NCBI GenBank assembly: GCA_963851245.1
Contig: CAWKOH010000011.1
Coordinates: forward strand, 62,001-126,000
DNA from: CAWKOH01 sp963851245
Lineage (GTDB): Bacteria; Actinomycetota; Acidimicrobiia; Acidimicrobiales; Palsa-688
Direction of reading: 5' to 3'
Length of the DNA: 64,000 nt
Part shown: positions 43,760 through 53,021 of the stretch, piece by piece
How positions within the stretch are numbered: position 1 is the first letter of the stretch
Layout: each line of letters starts with the position of its first letter
The notes under the pieces: model-generated
What the model saw: the letters and a program-made list of their open reading frames with translations, nothing else
Databases searched by the model: none
Told to the model about the DNA's origin: nothing
Translations under genes and position numbers: made by a program

Positions 43760-45697
43760 ATGAGCCTCACCGTCCCCCGTCGGCGGCCGGCCGGTTCGGA
43801 CCCGACCGGGCCCTGGCGCGTTTCGCCGTGGGAACCGGCGCCCGGGGAGTCGCTCTACCGCCCTCCCCGCCAGGGCATAGATCCGGACCGGAGCAAGTCG
43901 TGGCTGCGACGGGCGCTCCCGATCGTGATGTCGCACAAGGGCACGTTCATCACCTCGCTGACGCTGTCATTCGTCGGCCTTCTCATTCAGGTGGAAATCC
44001 CCCTGCTGCTGGGGACTCAGGCCCTCGACAAGGCCATAGTCCCGTTCGTCCAGCAGTCAGGACTACCGGCGTCGCAGCAGCTACCCGCGTCCCACTACGA
44101 GCACATCCTTTACCACTACGTCGGCATAGTCCTCGTGCTGGCCGTCCTGGCGGGCGTTCTCGGATACGTGGCCCGATTGTTCCTGATGACCACCGCCTAT
44201 CAGATCGAGTTCGATCTGCGCAATGTCATCTACACGCATCTGAGCCGCATGTCCTTCGGTTTCTACGACCGGGTCCAATCGGGCCAGCTCATCTCGCGGG
44301 CGAACTCCGATATCCGGTCGGTGCAGATGTACCTGACATTCGGACCGTCGATCATGGTGCAGTGCCTCATGGCGGCGATCGCCTTTGCGTACATGCTCTC
44401 CATCAACGTGCCATTGGCGTTCGTCAGCATGGCCACCATGCCGCTCATCTACATAAGCGGCGTCCGCATGCGCAACATCCTCTTTCCCGTGTCATGGATG
44501 ATCCAGTCGCGCTTGGCCGACGTGGCCACCATCGTGGACGAGAACATCAACGGGGTACGAGTGGTGAAGTCCTTCGCAGCCGAAGACCAGCAGCTTCACC
44601 TTCTGGCCCGAGCGGCGGAGCGACTGCGGTGGGCGTACGTCAAGGACGCCGACATCCGGGCCCAGTTCACCCCGCTGGTCCAGAACCTGTCCCAGGTAGG
44701 GTTGGTCCTCGTCCTGCTGGTCGGCGGGTACCTGGTGGTGCACGATCACCTGCAGGTCGGGACCATCCTCACCTTCAGCTTCTGGATCGTGATGCTCCAG
44801 GCTCCGTTCCAGATGCTGGGAATGCTCATCATGATGGGCCAGCGCGCCGCAGCCTCGGCCCATCGCATCTACGAGGTCCTGGACGAGCAGCCTTCGGTCG
44901 TCGACCGGCCCGGGGCGGTCGACCTCGACCAGTGCCTCGGCGATGTGGTCTTCGATGACGTCGGCTTCTCGTACGTCGAGGGCGGCCCGGACGTGCTCGA
45001 CGGCTTCGACATGCACCTGCGCCCCGGCGAGACCGTAGCCCTGGTGGGCCGCACCGGCTCGGGGAAATCGACGGTGGCCCGCCTCCTCGATCGTTTCTAC
45101 GACGTCACCGGCGGAGCCGTTCTGGTCGACGGGCGCGACGTCCGGGACCTGACCCTCGCCAGTTTGCGGTCTCGGATCGGGATCGTGCTCGACGAGCCCT
45201 TCCTCTTCTCGCTGTCGGTCCGCGACAACATCGCCTACGGGAAGCCGGATGCCGACTTCGCAGATATAGAGGCGGCAGCGAAGGCGGCCGGAGCGGACGG
45301 GTTCATCCGGGAACTCGCCGACGGGTACGACACCGTGGTCGGGGAGCGGGGCTACACCCTCTCGGGCGGCCAGCGGCAGCGTATCGCCATCGCCCGCACC
45401 CTGCTCGTGAATCCTCCCATCCTGGTCCTCGACGATGCCACCAGCGCCATCGACGTTCAGGTGGAACAGACGATACATCGCGGCCTGAAGGTCCTCATGG
45501 AGGGCCGTACCACTCTCATCGTGGCGCACCGGTTGTCGACCATAGGCTTGGCCGACCGCGTCGTTCTCATGGACTCCGGGCGTGCCGTCGCCGAGGGCAC
45601 CCACGCCGAACTGATGGCTACCTCGCCCCTCTACGTGGAGGTGCTGGCGCAAGCGGCGGAAATGGACTCGGTCGAGCCCGACCCGGGGGGCGACTGA
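43760..45697 (+). CDS. ABC exporter half (permease-ATPase), degenerate ATP site
   Basis: A 645-residue type-IV (MDR-like) half-transporter: about 90 polar residues, six membrane segments, then an ATPase with Walker A GRTGSGKST, signature LSGGQRQRIAIA and Walker B ILVLDDATSAID. The Walker B carboxylate is Asp instead of Glu and the Q-loop reads LDEPFLF instead of PQEPFLF, both marks of the non-catalytic site in heterodimers such as TM287/288. It overlaps the second half (TGATG). Confidence 0.93.
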   Translation: MSLTVPRRRPAGSDPTGPWRVSPWEPAPGESLYRPPRQGIDPDRSKSWLRRALPIVMSHKGTFITSLTLSFVGLLIQVEIPLLLGTQALDKAIVPFVQQSGLPASQQLPASHYEHILYHYVGIVLVLAVLAGVLGYVARLFLMTTAYQIEFDLRNVIYTHLSRMSFGFYDRVQSGQLISRANSDIRSVQMYLTFGPSIMVQCLMAAIAFAYMLSINVPLAFVSMATMPLIYISGVRMRNILFPVSWMIQSRLADVATIVDENINGVRVVKSFAAEDQQLHLLARAAERLRWAYVKDADIRAQFTPLVQNLSQVGLVLVLLVGGYLVVHDHLQVGTILTFSFWIVMLQAPFQMLGMLIMMGQRAAASAHRIYEVLDEQPSVVDRPGAVDLDQCLGDVVFDDVGFSYVEGGPDVLDGFDMHLRPGETVALVGRTGSGKSTVARLLDRFYDVTGGAVLVDGRDVRDLTLASLRSRIGIVLDEPFLFSLSVRDNIAYGKPDADFADIEAAAKAAGADGFIRELADGYDTVVGERGYTLSGGQRQRIAIARTLLVNPPILVLDDATSAIDVQVEQTIHRGLKVLMEGRTTLIVAHRLSTIGLADRVVLMDSGRAVAEGTHAELMATSPLYVEVLAQAAEMDSVEPDPGGD

Positions 45698-47643
45698 TGG
45701 TCATGCTCGGAGGCTTCGCCGGCGGGTCGCGCAGCGCCGCCAACCCCGGTGGGGGGCTTCCTTTCGCGGGCGTGCCCTCGGAGATGCAGGCCGGTGTGGA
45801 CCAGTTGCTTCGCGACGAGCCCGACCACGGCGAGCCCGATGTCAGCTTCACTTACCGGGCCCACGACGAACATCCCCGGCGCCTTACCCTTCGCAGTCTG
45901 ATCTTCCGGCACTGGCAGCTGGGCCTGCTGGCCCTGCTGTTCATCGGGATCGTGAGCGTGGCCAATCAAGCCGGTCCCGCGTTGATCAGTTACGGGATAG
46001 ATCACGGAATGGTCCACCCCGACATGTCCGTGGTGGTCGCTGTGGCCCTGCTTTACCTGCTTGCGATCGTGATAACCGCGCTGGCTCAACGGGCCATGGT
46101 CAAGGTCACTGGGCGCCTGGCCGCCTGGGTGATGAACGACCTGCGCATCAGCGTTTTCACCCACTTGCAACGGCTGGGGCTCGACTTCTACACGGACGAA
46201 AAGGCCGGAGTCATCATGACCCGGATGACGAGCGACATAGAGAACCTGCAGCAGTTGCTCCAAGACGGCCTGGCCCAGTTCATCGTCCAGGGATTGACCA
46301 TGGTGGTCATCGCCATAATTCTGTTCGCCACGAACGTCAAACTGGCATTGATCACGATTTTGATGGTCGTGCCTTTGTTGACCATCATGTCTATCTGGTT
46401 TCAGCGGGCTTCCGAGCGAGGCTACGACCGGGTTCGGGACGGCATCGCCAAAGTGCTCGCCGACCTTTCCGAGAGCCTCCATGGAGTCCGCATTGTCACG
46501 GCCCACAACCGCCAGGCGCGCAACGTCGTGCACCATCGCAACGTCGTCGGGGACTACCGTGCCGCCAACTACTACACCGCTGAGATCAATGCCGTCTACG
46601 GACCGGGCACCCAGATGCTCGGCTACCTGGCGCAGGCGGCCCTTCTGGCCGTCGGCGGCACGATGGTGTTGCACGGGTCTCTCAGCGTCGGTGGTCTCAC
46701 CGCCTTCTTCTTGTATCTGAGCCGGTTCATGATGCCCATCCAGCTCCTCGCCCAGCAGTACAACGTGTACCAGCAAGGGCAGGCGTCACTGGTCAAGCTG
46801 CGTTCCTTGTTGGCAGTCGCTCCGAGCGTGCCCGAGCGGCCCGATGCCGTGGAGCTCCCGCCGATCGAGGGCGAGATCCGCTTTGACGACGTCACCTTCG
46901 GCTACGCACCGGGCGTACCGGTGATCCACGATGTCGATCTGCTCGTCCGGGCCGGCGAGACGGTTGCCTTCGTTGGGCCGACCGGAGCAGGCAAGTCGAC
47001 CATCGCCAAATTGGTCACCCGTTTCTACGATCCAACCGAGGGCAGGGTCCTGATCGACGGGTACGACCTGCGCGACCTGAAGATCGGGTCGCTGCGCCGG
47101 CAACTGGGAGTCGTGCCTCAGGAGCCGTTCCTCTTCACGGGCACGGTCCGCGAGAACATCGCCTTCGCTCACCCCGACGCTACTGAGGACGAAGTATGGG
47201 AAGCGGTCCGCGCCGTCGGTTTGGTCGATGTCATCGAACGGATGCCAGACCGCCTCGACACCTTCGTCCACGAACGGGGGCAATCGCTTTCCTCCGGCGA
47301 GCGCCAGCTCATCGCCCTCGCCCGGGCGTTCATGGCGAAACCTAGAGTGCTCGTGCTCGACGAGGCCACATCCAACCTGGACCTTTTGTCGGAGACCAAG
47401 ATCGAAGCGGCCCTGGATGTGCTTCTCCAGGGCCGCACCGCCATCCTGATAGCCCACCGGCTCACGACCGCCATGCGCGCCGACCGCATCGTCGTGATCG
47501 ACGAGGGCCAGGTTGTGGAGAGCGGGCCTCACGACGATCTGGTCCGCCTGGGCGGCCGCTACGCCGAAATGTACGCCACCTGGATGAGCCACAGCGAGGG
47601 AGGCGCCGAGGTTGACACCCTGCCCCCCGCCCCTCCCGGATGA
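45697..47643 (+). CDS. ABC exporter half (permease-ATPase), catalytic partner
   Basis: A 648-residue half-transporter that begins at ATG 45697 in the previous stop. Its ATPase has Walker A GPTGAGKST, a normal Q-loop (VPQEPFLF), Walker B VLVLDEATSNLD with Glu, and a slightly altered signature LSSGERQLIALA. With the neighbour it forms one good and one poor ATP site. Likely exports lipids or drugs. Confidence 0.93.
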   Translation: MVMLGGFAGGSRSAANPGGGLPFAGVPSEMQAGVDQLLRDEPDHGEPDVSFTYRAHDEHPRRLTLRSLIFRHWQLGLLALLFIGIVSVANQAGPALISYGIDHGMVHPDMSVVVAVALLYLLAIVITALAQRAMVKVTGRLAAWVMNDLRISVFTHLQRLGLDFYTDEKAGVIMTRMTSDIENLQQLLQDGLAQFIVQGLTMVVIAIILFATNVKLALITILMVVPLLTIMSIWFQRASERGYDRVRDGIAKVLADLSESLHGVRIVTAHNRQARNVVHHRNVVGDYRAANYYTAEINAVYGPGTQMLGYLAQAALLAVGGTMVLHGSLSVGGLTAFFLYLSRFMMPIQLLAQQYNVYQQGQASLVKLRSLLAVAPSVPERPDAVELPPIEGEIRFDDVTFGYAPGVPVIHDVDLLVRAGETVAFVGPTGAGKSTIAKLVTRFYDPTEGRVLIDGYDLRDLKIGSLRRQLGVVPQEPFLFTGTVRENIAFAHPDATEDEVWEAVRAVGLVDVIERMPDRLDTFVHERGQSLSSGERQLIALARAFMAKPRVLVLDEATSNLDLLSETKIEAALDVLLQGRTAILIAHRLTTAMRADRIVVIDEGQVVESGPHDDLVRLGGRYAEMYATWMSHSEGGAEVDTLPPAPPG

Positions 47644-47655
47644 GAGGAGCCCGGG

Positions 47656-48816
47656 TCAGGCGACGGTGACCAGGGTCCCGATCGGATCCAGGCCCCATAT
47701 GGTCTCGGCCGTGGAGGAAGGCAGTTCCACGCAACCAAGGCTCTGGGGCCAGCCGTAACCGGGTCGGGGGAACTCGTGAACGGCATCGCCGCCGTTGAAA
47801 TAGGCGACCCAGCGCACCCCGGGATCGCTGTAGTGGGTCCCATCCGGGTTGACACCCGACATGGTGGTCGACTGGTACCGGGCGTATACGGGAAAGGTTC
47901 CTTGCGCGGTTGGTGCCGCCGCGATCCCTGTGTTGGCAGCTGAGGAGGCGACGATCCCACCGTCGGACCAGACCTCCAGGGACTCCGGCTCCGACTCGCT
48001 GACCATCAGGTAGTTGTACGGATGGGTGTCGACCTGATGCTGGGCCGCCGCTGCGACCAGAGCCCGCCAGACTTCCGGCCCGGCCGCGCCGTCCGTGGCG
48101 AGGTCATGCGCCGCTTCGAAGGCCATGATGGCGCCGCGATCGATGACGTTGTCCTGGCCTTGAGCCCACAAATCCCTGAGAGATGCCGGAGTGTTGGCGT
48201 AACGCCAGGAGAAGGTACCGGCGATGGGGGACGTCGAAATCGCCGTGGTGGTGGACGCGGCACTTGGGGTGAAGGCGACGGGCAGATACCCGAGCTGGGC
48301 CAGAAGCTGCTGGAGACGCAGCGTGGAGCCAGGGGCGACGGTGAAGGTCACCGACGCCGTGGACTCCAGCGGGGTGGTGTCCGTACCCGTGGCCCCGGCG
48401 AGTCCCGAGGGGACGGTGATCGTGACGGTGCTGTAGGGAATCCAGCCTCCCGTCGGGACGAACGTCATGGTGGACCCGGTGGTCACCCAGGAACCGGCGG
48501 TCGGAGGAGTAATGGTAGGTGTGGCGCCCGAAGCGGCCAGGAAAGCCGAGAAGTTGAGCGTGATCGGGGTCGTAGCCGCCACCGCGGCGGCGTTTGCGGC
48601 CGGGGACGACGACACCAGCGTCAGCGGAACTGGAGCCGCCGTGGTAGGAGTCGTCGCTTCGTGGCTGGGCGCGTGCTTGCCTGTCTTGTGGCCGGCGGCA
48701 TATGTAGCGCCGGCGACGGCCACCACCGCCGCAGCCGCCCCGATCACGATGGCGGTGACCGTCAACCCCCGCGTGGTTGTCCGGCCACGTTTCTTGGTGT
48801 GAGCTCCTGACGCCAT
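47656..48816 (-). CDS. L,D-transpeptidase (YkuD) with Ig-like domain
   Basis: The start was set at ATG 48816 (AGGAGCC before it), after which a basic N-terminus and one membrane segment (TVTAIVIGAAAAVVAVAGAT) anchor the protein. Then come a Thr/Pro linker, a big-5-like Ig domain, a peptidoglycan-binding-like segment and a C-terminal YkuD domain with catalytic HEFPRP and SLGCVELP (Cys nucleophile). L instead of H in SxGC is a variant of the usual SHGC. It makes 3-3 cross-links in the cell wall. Confidence 0.85.
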   Translation of the reverse strand: MASGAHTKKRGRTTTRGLTVTAIVIGAAAAVVAVAGATYAAGHKTGKHAPSHEATTPTTAAPVPLTLVSSSPAANAAAVAATTPITLNFSAFLAASGATPTITPPTAGSWVTTGSTMTFVPTGGWIPYSTVTITVPSGLAGATGTDTTPLESTASVTFTVAPGSTLRLQQLLAQLGYLPVAFTPSAASTTTAISTSPIAGTFSWRYANTPASLRDLWAQGQDNVIDRGAIMAFEAAHDLATDGAAGPEVWRALVAAAAQHQVDTHPYNYLMVSESEPESLEVWSDGGIVASSAANTGIAAAPTAQGTFPVYARYQSTTMSGVNPDGTHYSDPGVRWVAYFNGGDAVHEFPRPGYGWPQSLGCVELPSSTAETIWGLDPIGTLVTVA

Positions 48817-48969
48817 GGCTCCTGCTCTGAAAGTCTCCGCCTCGGCTCGACATCGATCCCACATAAGAGGTCGACAAGGTGACCGGGGAGGATGAGATTG
48901 CCGCAGGTACCCTACCTGGTCGTCACGTGCGAGTGCCTTCGGGCCCCCGCGGAGTTTCCGCCCGGTGGC

Positions 48970-49257
48970 TCAGCTGATGATCTCGCTGGTCTGGATGACC
49001 GGCTGGATCGACGTGTAGTTGGCCACGTCGGCGAGGACAGCGCCCGTCCCCTCCGATCCCATGGCGGCGTCCAGCGCGGCCTGAGACGCGAACCGGAAGT
49101 GAACTGCTGCCACATACGGACCGGAAACCCCTCGATCGATCTCTGCGCCGTCGAGGCCCCAGGTCTTGGCAGCCAGCGGCACGTGCTTATCCCGGTAGTA
49201 GTCGTGGTCGAAGGTGGCCCCTTCAGTGGTCGGGTAAAAGACGCTGAGTCGGATCAT
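48970..49257 (-). CDS. EthD-like ferredoxin-fold protein
   Basis: A 95-residue EthD-domain protein: IRLSVFYPTTEGATFDHDYY, RDKHVPLAAKTWG and AAVHFRFASQAALDAAMGS. EthD-type proteins assist P450 and other degradation systems, but single copies like this are often of unknown role. Monocistronic. Confidence 0.85.
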   Translation of the reverse strand: MIRLSVFYPTTEGATFDHDYYRDKHVPLAAKTWGLDGAEIDRGVSGPYVAAVHFRFASQAALDAAMGSEGTGAVLADVANYTSIQPVIQTSEIIS

Positions 49258-49309
49258 GTTCCTATTCTTGCCGCTCGTAATGGCGCCGTGCCACGGGAAA
49301 CGCTGATAG

Positions 49310-50074
49310 CTAGCCGAAGAAGCTGATGGCCGGGTCGAGCGGGCTCTGCAAGATCTGGTTGGCTTCGGCCTTTGTCAACGCATGCGTGGCGACCAACCGG
49401 CCAAGCACGTGAGACTGGCGGGCGCGGGCCTGGCTCAGGTGACCGTGGGGGTCATAAGCGGTCGGAGCCTGAACCAGGCCAGCCAAGAGGGTGGCCTGGG
49501 CCCAGGAAAGCTGATCCGGCGCCAACCCGAAATAGTGGCCGGCGGCGGCGGTGACGCCGTAGGCGCCGTCGCCGAAGTAGGCGGCATCGAGATACATGGC
49601 GAGAATGGTGTGCTTGCTGAAGTGCTGATCGAGGCGGATGGCCACCCCAACCTGCTTCAGTTCGGCCGTGATACCGGTACCCGGTGCGTAGAGCATCTTG
49701 GCCAGCTGCTGCTCAATGGTGGCTCCGCCGTCGTTTCCGTTGCGGGTGATCACTCCGATGACCGCTCTGGTTACGCCCCGCGGGTCGAGGGCGGGGTCGT
49801 GGTAGTAGCGGCTGTCCTCGGTCGCCAGCAGCGCTGTCCCCACCTTGGTCGGCACCGCGCCTCCGTCGCTCGGAGCGTGGTGGGCCGCCAGGATGGCGTC
49901 CACCCGTTGCTGGGCGTTGGAGACGGAGGGCGCTAGCAGCACAATGAGGAGGAGGCCTCCGATTACCGCCAGCAGGACTACTGCGCTGAGGCCGATAATC
50001 CATCGAGCTACGCGGGCCCAGCGACGGGTGCGGGGGCGCGGCCCGTAGCGTCGGTGGAGGAGGGCGGTCGCCAT
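49310..50074 (-). CDS. Monofunctional peptidoglycan glycosyltransferase (GT51)
   Basis: The start is ATG 50074 or GTG 50104. One membrane anchor (WIIGLSAVVLLAVIGGLLLI) is followed by a GT51 domain with ATEDSRYYHDPALDPRG (catalytic Glu in the EDxxFxxHxG motif) and GGATIEQQLAK. There is no transpeptidase domain. It polymerises lipid II into glycan strands outside the membrane. The length of about 255 residues fits MtgA-like proteins. Confidence 0.88.
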   Translation of the reverse strand: MATALLHRRYGPRPRTRRWARVARWIIGLSAVVLLAVIGGLLLIVLLAPSVSNAQQRVDAILAAHHAPSDGGAVPTKVGTALLATEDSRYYHDPALDPRGVTRAVIGVITRNGNDGGATIEQQLAKMLYAPGTGITAELKQVGVAIRLDQHFSKHTILAMYLDAAYFGDGAYGVTAAAGHYFGLAPDQLSWAQATLLAGLVQAPTAYDPHGHLSQARARQSHVLGRLVATHALTKAEANQILQSPLDPAISFFG

Positions 50075-50218
50075 CTTCTGACGATCCTCCCACGGCTGGG
50101 TCACCCGCGCTCTTCACCTTCCCCGTGGCCCACCGCTGGTTTCAGGCTCGCATTCTTCGGGTTTTGTCCACCGCTGGCTGTCAGCCGGGGCGAGACTGTA
50201 AAGGTCAAGGAGGTACCT

Positions 50219-50929
50219 ATGGCCTTCGTAGACAGATGCGAAGCGGGCCGGCAGCTGGCCGCCAGCTTGGTCGAGTTCGCCGATCAGGACGTCGTAGTCC
50301 TCGGGCTGCCAAGAGGTGGGGTGGTTGTTGCCGCCGAGGTGGCTGACGCCCTCAGTGCTCCTCTGGATGTGATCGTGGTCCGCAAGCTGGGCTTTCCCTC
50401 TGAGCCCGAGCTGGCGATGGGAGCGATCGGCGAGGGCGGGGCCAAGGTGATCAACGCCGAGGGGGCGCTACTGGCGCGAGAGGATCCTGAGAGTGTGGCC
50501 GCAGTCGAAAGCAACGAGCGGGAGGAATTGGCCCGCAGGGCCAGTTGCTTTCGGGGGGAGCGCGACCGGGTTCAAATAAGAGGGAAGACGGTGATCGTGG
50601 TAGACGACGGCATCGCCACCGGGGCCACCATCCGCGTCGCGTGTGAAGTGGCTCGGGCCCAGGGGGCGACGCAGGTCGTGGCGGCCGCCCCGATCGCTCC
50701 CGCTTCAGTTGTCCTTGAGCTAGCAACCGTGGCGGACAAGGTGGTTTGCCCGCACACGCCCCGGCACTTCCACGCCATCGGCCAGTGGTACGACGACTTT
50801 TCGCCGACACCCGACGAGGAGGTAGTCGAGATACTGCGACGCCACCCGATAAACACCAGTGGCGCCCCTGAGGGCGCCACTGGCGGAGCGGCCCAAGCGG
50901 CGGATCTCGGAACCGCTCTCCTGGAGTAG
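50219..50929 (+). CDS. Phosphoribosyltransferase-domain protein
   Basis: ATG 50219 follows AAGGAGG. The 236-residue protein has VVVLGLPRGGVVVAAEVA, VIVVRKLGFPSEPELAMGAI and the PRPP loop VIVVDDGIATGAT, as in the type often fused to or near dienelactone hydrolases. Its natural nucleobase is unknown. The last 35 residues overlap a strong hairpin. Confidence 0.88.
   Translation: MAFVDRCEAGRQLAASLVEFADQDVVVLGLPRGGVVVAAEVADALSAPLDVIVVRKLGFPSEPELAMGAIGEGGAKVINAEGALLAREDPESVAAVESNEREELARRASCFRGERDRVQIRGKTVIVVDDGIATGATIRVACEVARAQGATQVVAAAPIAPASVVLELATVADKVVCPHTPRHFHAIGQWYDDFSPTPDEEVVEILRRHPINTSGAPEGATGGAAQAADLGTALLE
50856..50883. terminator. Perfect 12-bp hairpin inside the 3' end of the phosphoribosyltransferase gene
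   Basis: CCAGTGGCGCCC and GGGCGCCACTGG pair perfectly with loop CTGA. It could be a terminator within the coding end or a palindromic repeat that has entered the gene (it encodes NTSGAPEGATGG). No T-run follows. Confidence 0.45.
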
Positions 50930-51235
50930 GTGGCGGGTTCCCACTCCAGGTGCTTCACGATACCCTGGCGGGCCCAAGCACAGACCAGCCAAAGCTCGCT
51001 TCTTACAACTACCCCTCTTTCTCCGCTCGCACTGTAGCAAAACATTGTATACCGGGTCGAAGAGGGCCGTGCACAAGTTCGCCTCGGCCTATCTGGCCGA
51101 CGCCGTCCCGGTTATCCGGAGCCGGGAGACTTTCGAGGCGGTGATGGAGCCTCGTCGTCTGGGCCGGCTGCACCCTGCCGGTCCGGGATCGCCCGGGCAG
51201 CCCCGGCCCCGGGCCTAGTTGCTCTTGTCGTCGTA
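50930..51235. other. Intergenic stretch before the slipin gene
   Basis: About 300 bases with no convincing gene. It contains a locally AT-rich patch (AAAACATTGTATAC, about 51040-51053) that could be a promoter for the slipin gene. The last about 50 bases already code for a hydrophobic segment in the slipin frame. Confidence 0.35.
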
Positions 51236-52246
51236 TTGGTGTTGGCTCGCGTCGTGTTCGTAATCGTTCCTGAATACCAACGGGTTGTCTTCTTCCGATT
51301 CGGCCGGGTCACCAGCAAGGCCAGAGGTCCGGGGCTCATTTTCAAGATGCCGATCCGAGATCGGGTAGTCAAAGTGAACCTACGGGTCGAGGTGGTCGAC
51401 ATCCCGTCGCAGTCGGTGATCACCAAGGACAACGTCACGATTCATGTGGATGCCGTCGTCTACTTCCAGGTGATCGACCCCATCCGGGCAGTGATCGGAG
51501 TGGACAATTTCCGCTTCGCCAGCCAGCGAATCGCCATGACCAGCCTCCGGTCGATCGTCGGCCGGTACGATCTCGACAGCCTCTTGGAACACCGCGAAAA
51601 CGTCAACAGCGAGTTGCGATCGACGATCGCGCGGCACACGACCGAGTGGGGCGTCGAAGTGCGCCAGGTCGAGATCCGCGACATAACCCTGCCCCCGGAG
51701 TTGCTGCGAGCGATGGCCCGCCAGGCCGAGGCCGAGCGGGAACGTAGGGCCAAGGTCATCGCCGCCAGCGGTGAGCTTCAGGCCAGCCGGGAACTATCCG
51801 AGGCAGCTGACAGGCTCATGGCCAGCCCCGGGGCCTTGCAGCTGCGGACCCTGCAGACGCTCGCCGAGGTGGCGACCGAACGCAATTCGACCCTCATCTT
51901 CCCGGTCCCTGTGGAGTTGCTGAGCATCTTCCAGACTCCATCGGAAGTAAAGGCCCGGACCGCCGCGGCCCCGAAGGTCGGCGCAGTGAGCGCACTCGGT
52001 ACGGAGGTGGCCCTACCAGTATCTGTCTCTTCGGGGAGCGAGGATGCGGACAAGGCGATTGGTGCCGGGGATCCCGGGCCGGGTTCCTCGGGGGCCGGCG
52101 CGTCTGTGACCCGAGCAGGCCGGGCGGGTGCGGGGCCGGCGGCGTCGGGGTCGGTGGATTCGGAGGCACCGGTATCACCGTCAGAAGAGCCCCAGCAGGA
52201 AATCCCCGACGAATCCTCGGAGGGAAACCCGCCGGCTGTCGCCTGA
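51236..52246 (+). CDS. Slipin/stomatin-family (SPFH) protein
   Basis: A 336-residue SPFH protein: VPEYQRVVFFRFGRVTSKAR, then PIRDRVVKVNLRVEVVDIPS and VRQVEIRDITLP, followed by a helical region and a low-complexity Gly/Ala/Ser/Pro tail of about 100 residues. The start at TTG 51236 cuts into the membrane anchor; in the same frame the hydrophobic stretch GLVALVVVLVLARVVFVIV begins about 51209, but no normal start codon precedes it, so the true N-terminus is uncertain. Stomatins scaffold membrane microdomains, often with an NfeD partner, which is not seen here. Confidence 0.85.
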   Translation: MVLARVVFVIVPEYQRVVFFRFGRVTSKARGPGLIFKMPIRDRVVKVNLRVEVVDIPSQSVITKDNVTIHVDAVVYFQVIDPIRAVIGVDNFRFASQRIAMTSLRSIVGRYDLDSLLEHRENVNSELRSTIARHTTEWGVEVRQVEIRDITLPPELLRAMARQAEAERERRAKVIAASGELQASRELSEAADRLMASPGALQLRTLQTLAEVATERNSTLIFPVPVELLSIFQTPSEVKARTAAAPKVGAVSALGTEVALPVSVSSGSEDADKAIGAGDPGPGSSGAGASVTRAGRAGAGPAASGSVDSEAPVSPSEEPQQEIPDESSEGNPPAVA

Positions 52247-52287
52247 AGCATGGCCGGCTTCGCCGCCGGTGAGAGACCGGGGGCCGG

Positions 52288-52869
52288 CTACACCTGACTC
52301 GTACGCGGCGAGAAGTTCTCGAAATAGCGACTGGGGGTCGGGCCGCGCTGGCCCTGGTACTTCGATCCGACCTCGCTGGACCCGTAGGGAACGTCCGCCG
52401 CCGTGGTCATCTGTAGGAAGCTGATCTGGCCGATCTTCATGCCCGGGTACAGCGTGATGGGCAGATTGGCGACGTTGGACAGTTCGAGGGTGAGGTGACC
52501 GTCCCAGCCGGCGTCGACGAAGCCTGCGGTCGAGTGGATCAAAAGGCCGAGGCGGCCCAGGCTGCTCTTTCCTTCCAGCCGGGCAACCAGGTCGTCCGGC
52601 AGCGCTACCCGCTCGGCTGTCGAGCCGAGGACGAACTCGCCGGGGTGGAGAACGAAGACGTCTTCGTGGGAGATTTCGACCAACTCGGTCAGCTCCTCTT
52701 GGTCCTCCTTGACGTCGATGACCCGCATGGTGTGGTTCCGAAAAACGCGGAAGTAGCGGTCCAGCCGCAGGTCAACCGACGACGGCTGAATGTTGTCGGC
52801 GTTCAGGGGATCGATGACTATGCGCCCGGCCTCGAGCTGCTCGCGGATGCTTCGGTCCGACAGGATCAC
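52288..52869 (-). CDS. dcd: dCTP deaminase (bifunctional type)
   Basis: A 193-residue enzyme starting at GTG 52869. ILSDRSIREQLEAGRIVIDP, GKSSLGRLGLLIHSTAGFVD and AGWDGHLTLELSNVANLPI are the conserved Dcd segments, with the catalytic Glu in HLTLEL. Actinobacterial and archaeal members often turn dCTP directly into dUMP. It supplies dUMP for thymidylate synthesis. Confidence 0.95.
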   Translation of the reverse strand: MILSDRSIREQLEAGRIVIDPLNADNIQPSSVDLRLDRYFRVFRNHTMRVIDVKEDQEELTELVEISHEDVFVLHPGEFVLGSTAERVALPDDLVARLEGKSSLGRLGLLIHSTAGFVDAGWDGHLTLELSNVANLPITLYPGMKIGQISFLQMTTAADVPYGSSEVGSKYQGQRGPTPSRYFENFSPRTSQV

Positions 52870-52926
52870 GCGAATGACCGTAGCCGAGCGGCGACCACGC
52901 TCCGCTACGCTTGGCGGGCTGTCATC

Positions 52927-52997
52927 GCGAGCGTAGTTCAGCGGCAGAACATCAGCTTCCCAAGCTGAGAACGCGGGTTCGATTCCCGTCGCTCGCT
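52927..52997 (+). tRNA. tRNA-Gly (anticodon CCC)
   Basis: The acceptor arms GCGAGCG and CGCTCGC pair fully. The anticodon stem TCAGC/GCTGA encloses the loop TTCCCAA, giving anticodon CCC. The T-arm contains GGTTCGATTCC. CCA is not encoded. The 3' half from 52956 is duplicated at 62297 as the right end of an integrated element; the left copy is complete, so the tRNA remains intact. Confidence 0.95.
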
Positions 52998-53000
52998 CTC
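52956..53000 (+). repeat. attL, 45-bp direct repeat
   Basis: It runs from CTTCCCAAGC to CGCTCGCTCTC and covers the anticodon loop to the 3' end of tRNA-Gly plus three bases. It is identical to 62297-62341. Confidence 0.93.
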
Positions 53001-53021
53001 TAGGAAAGTCCTGGTCACGGC

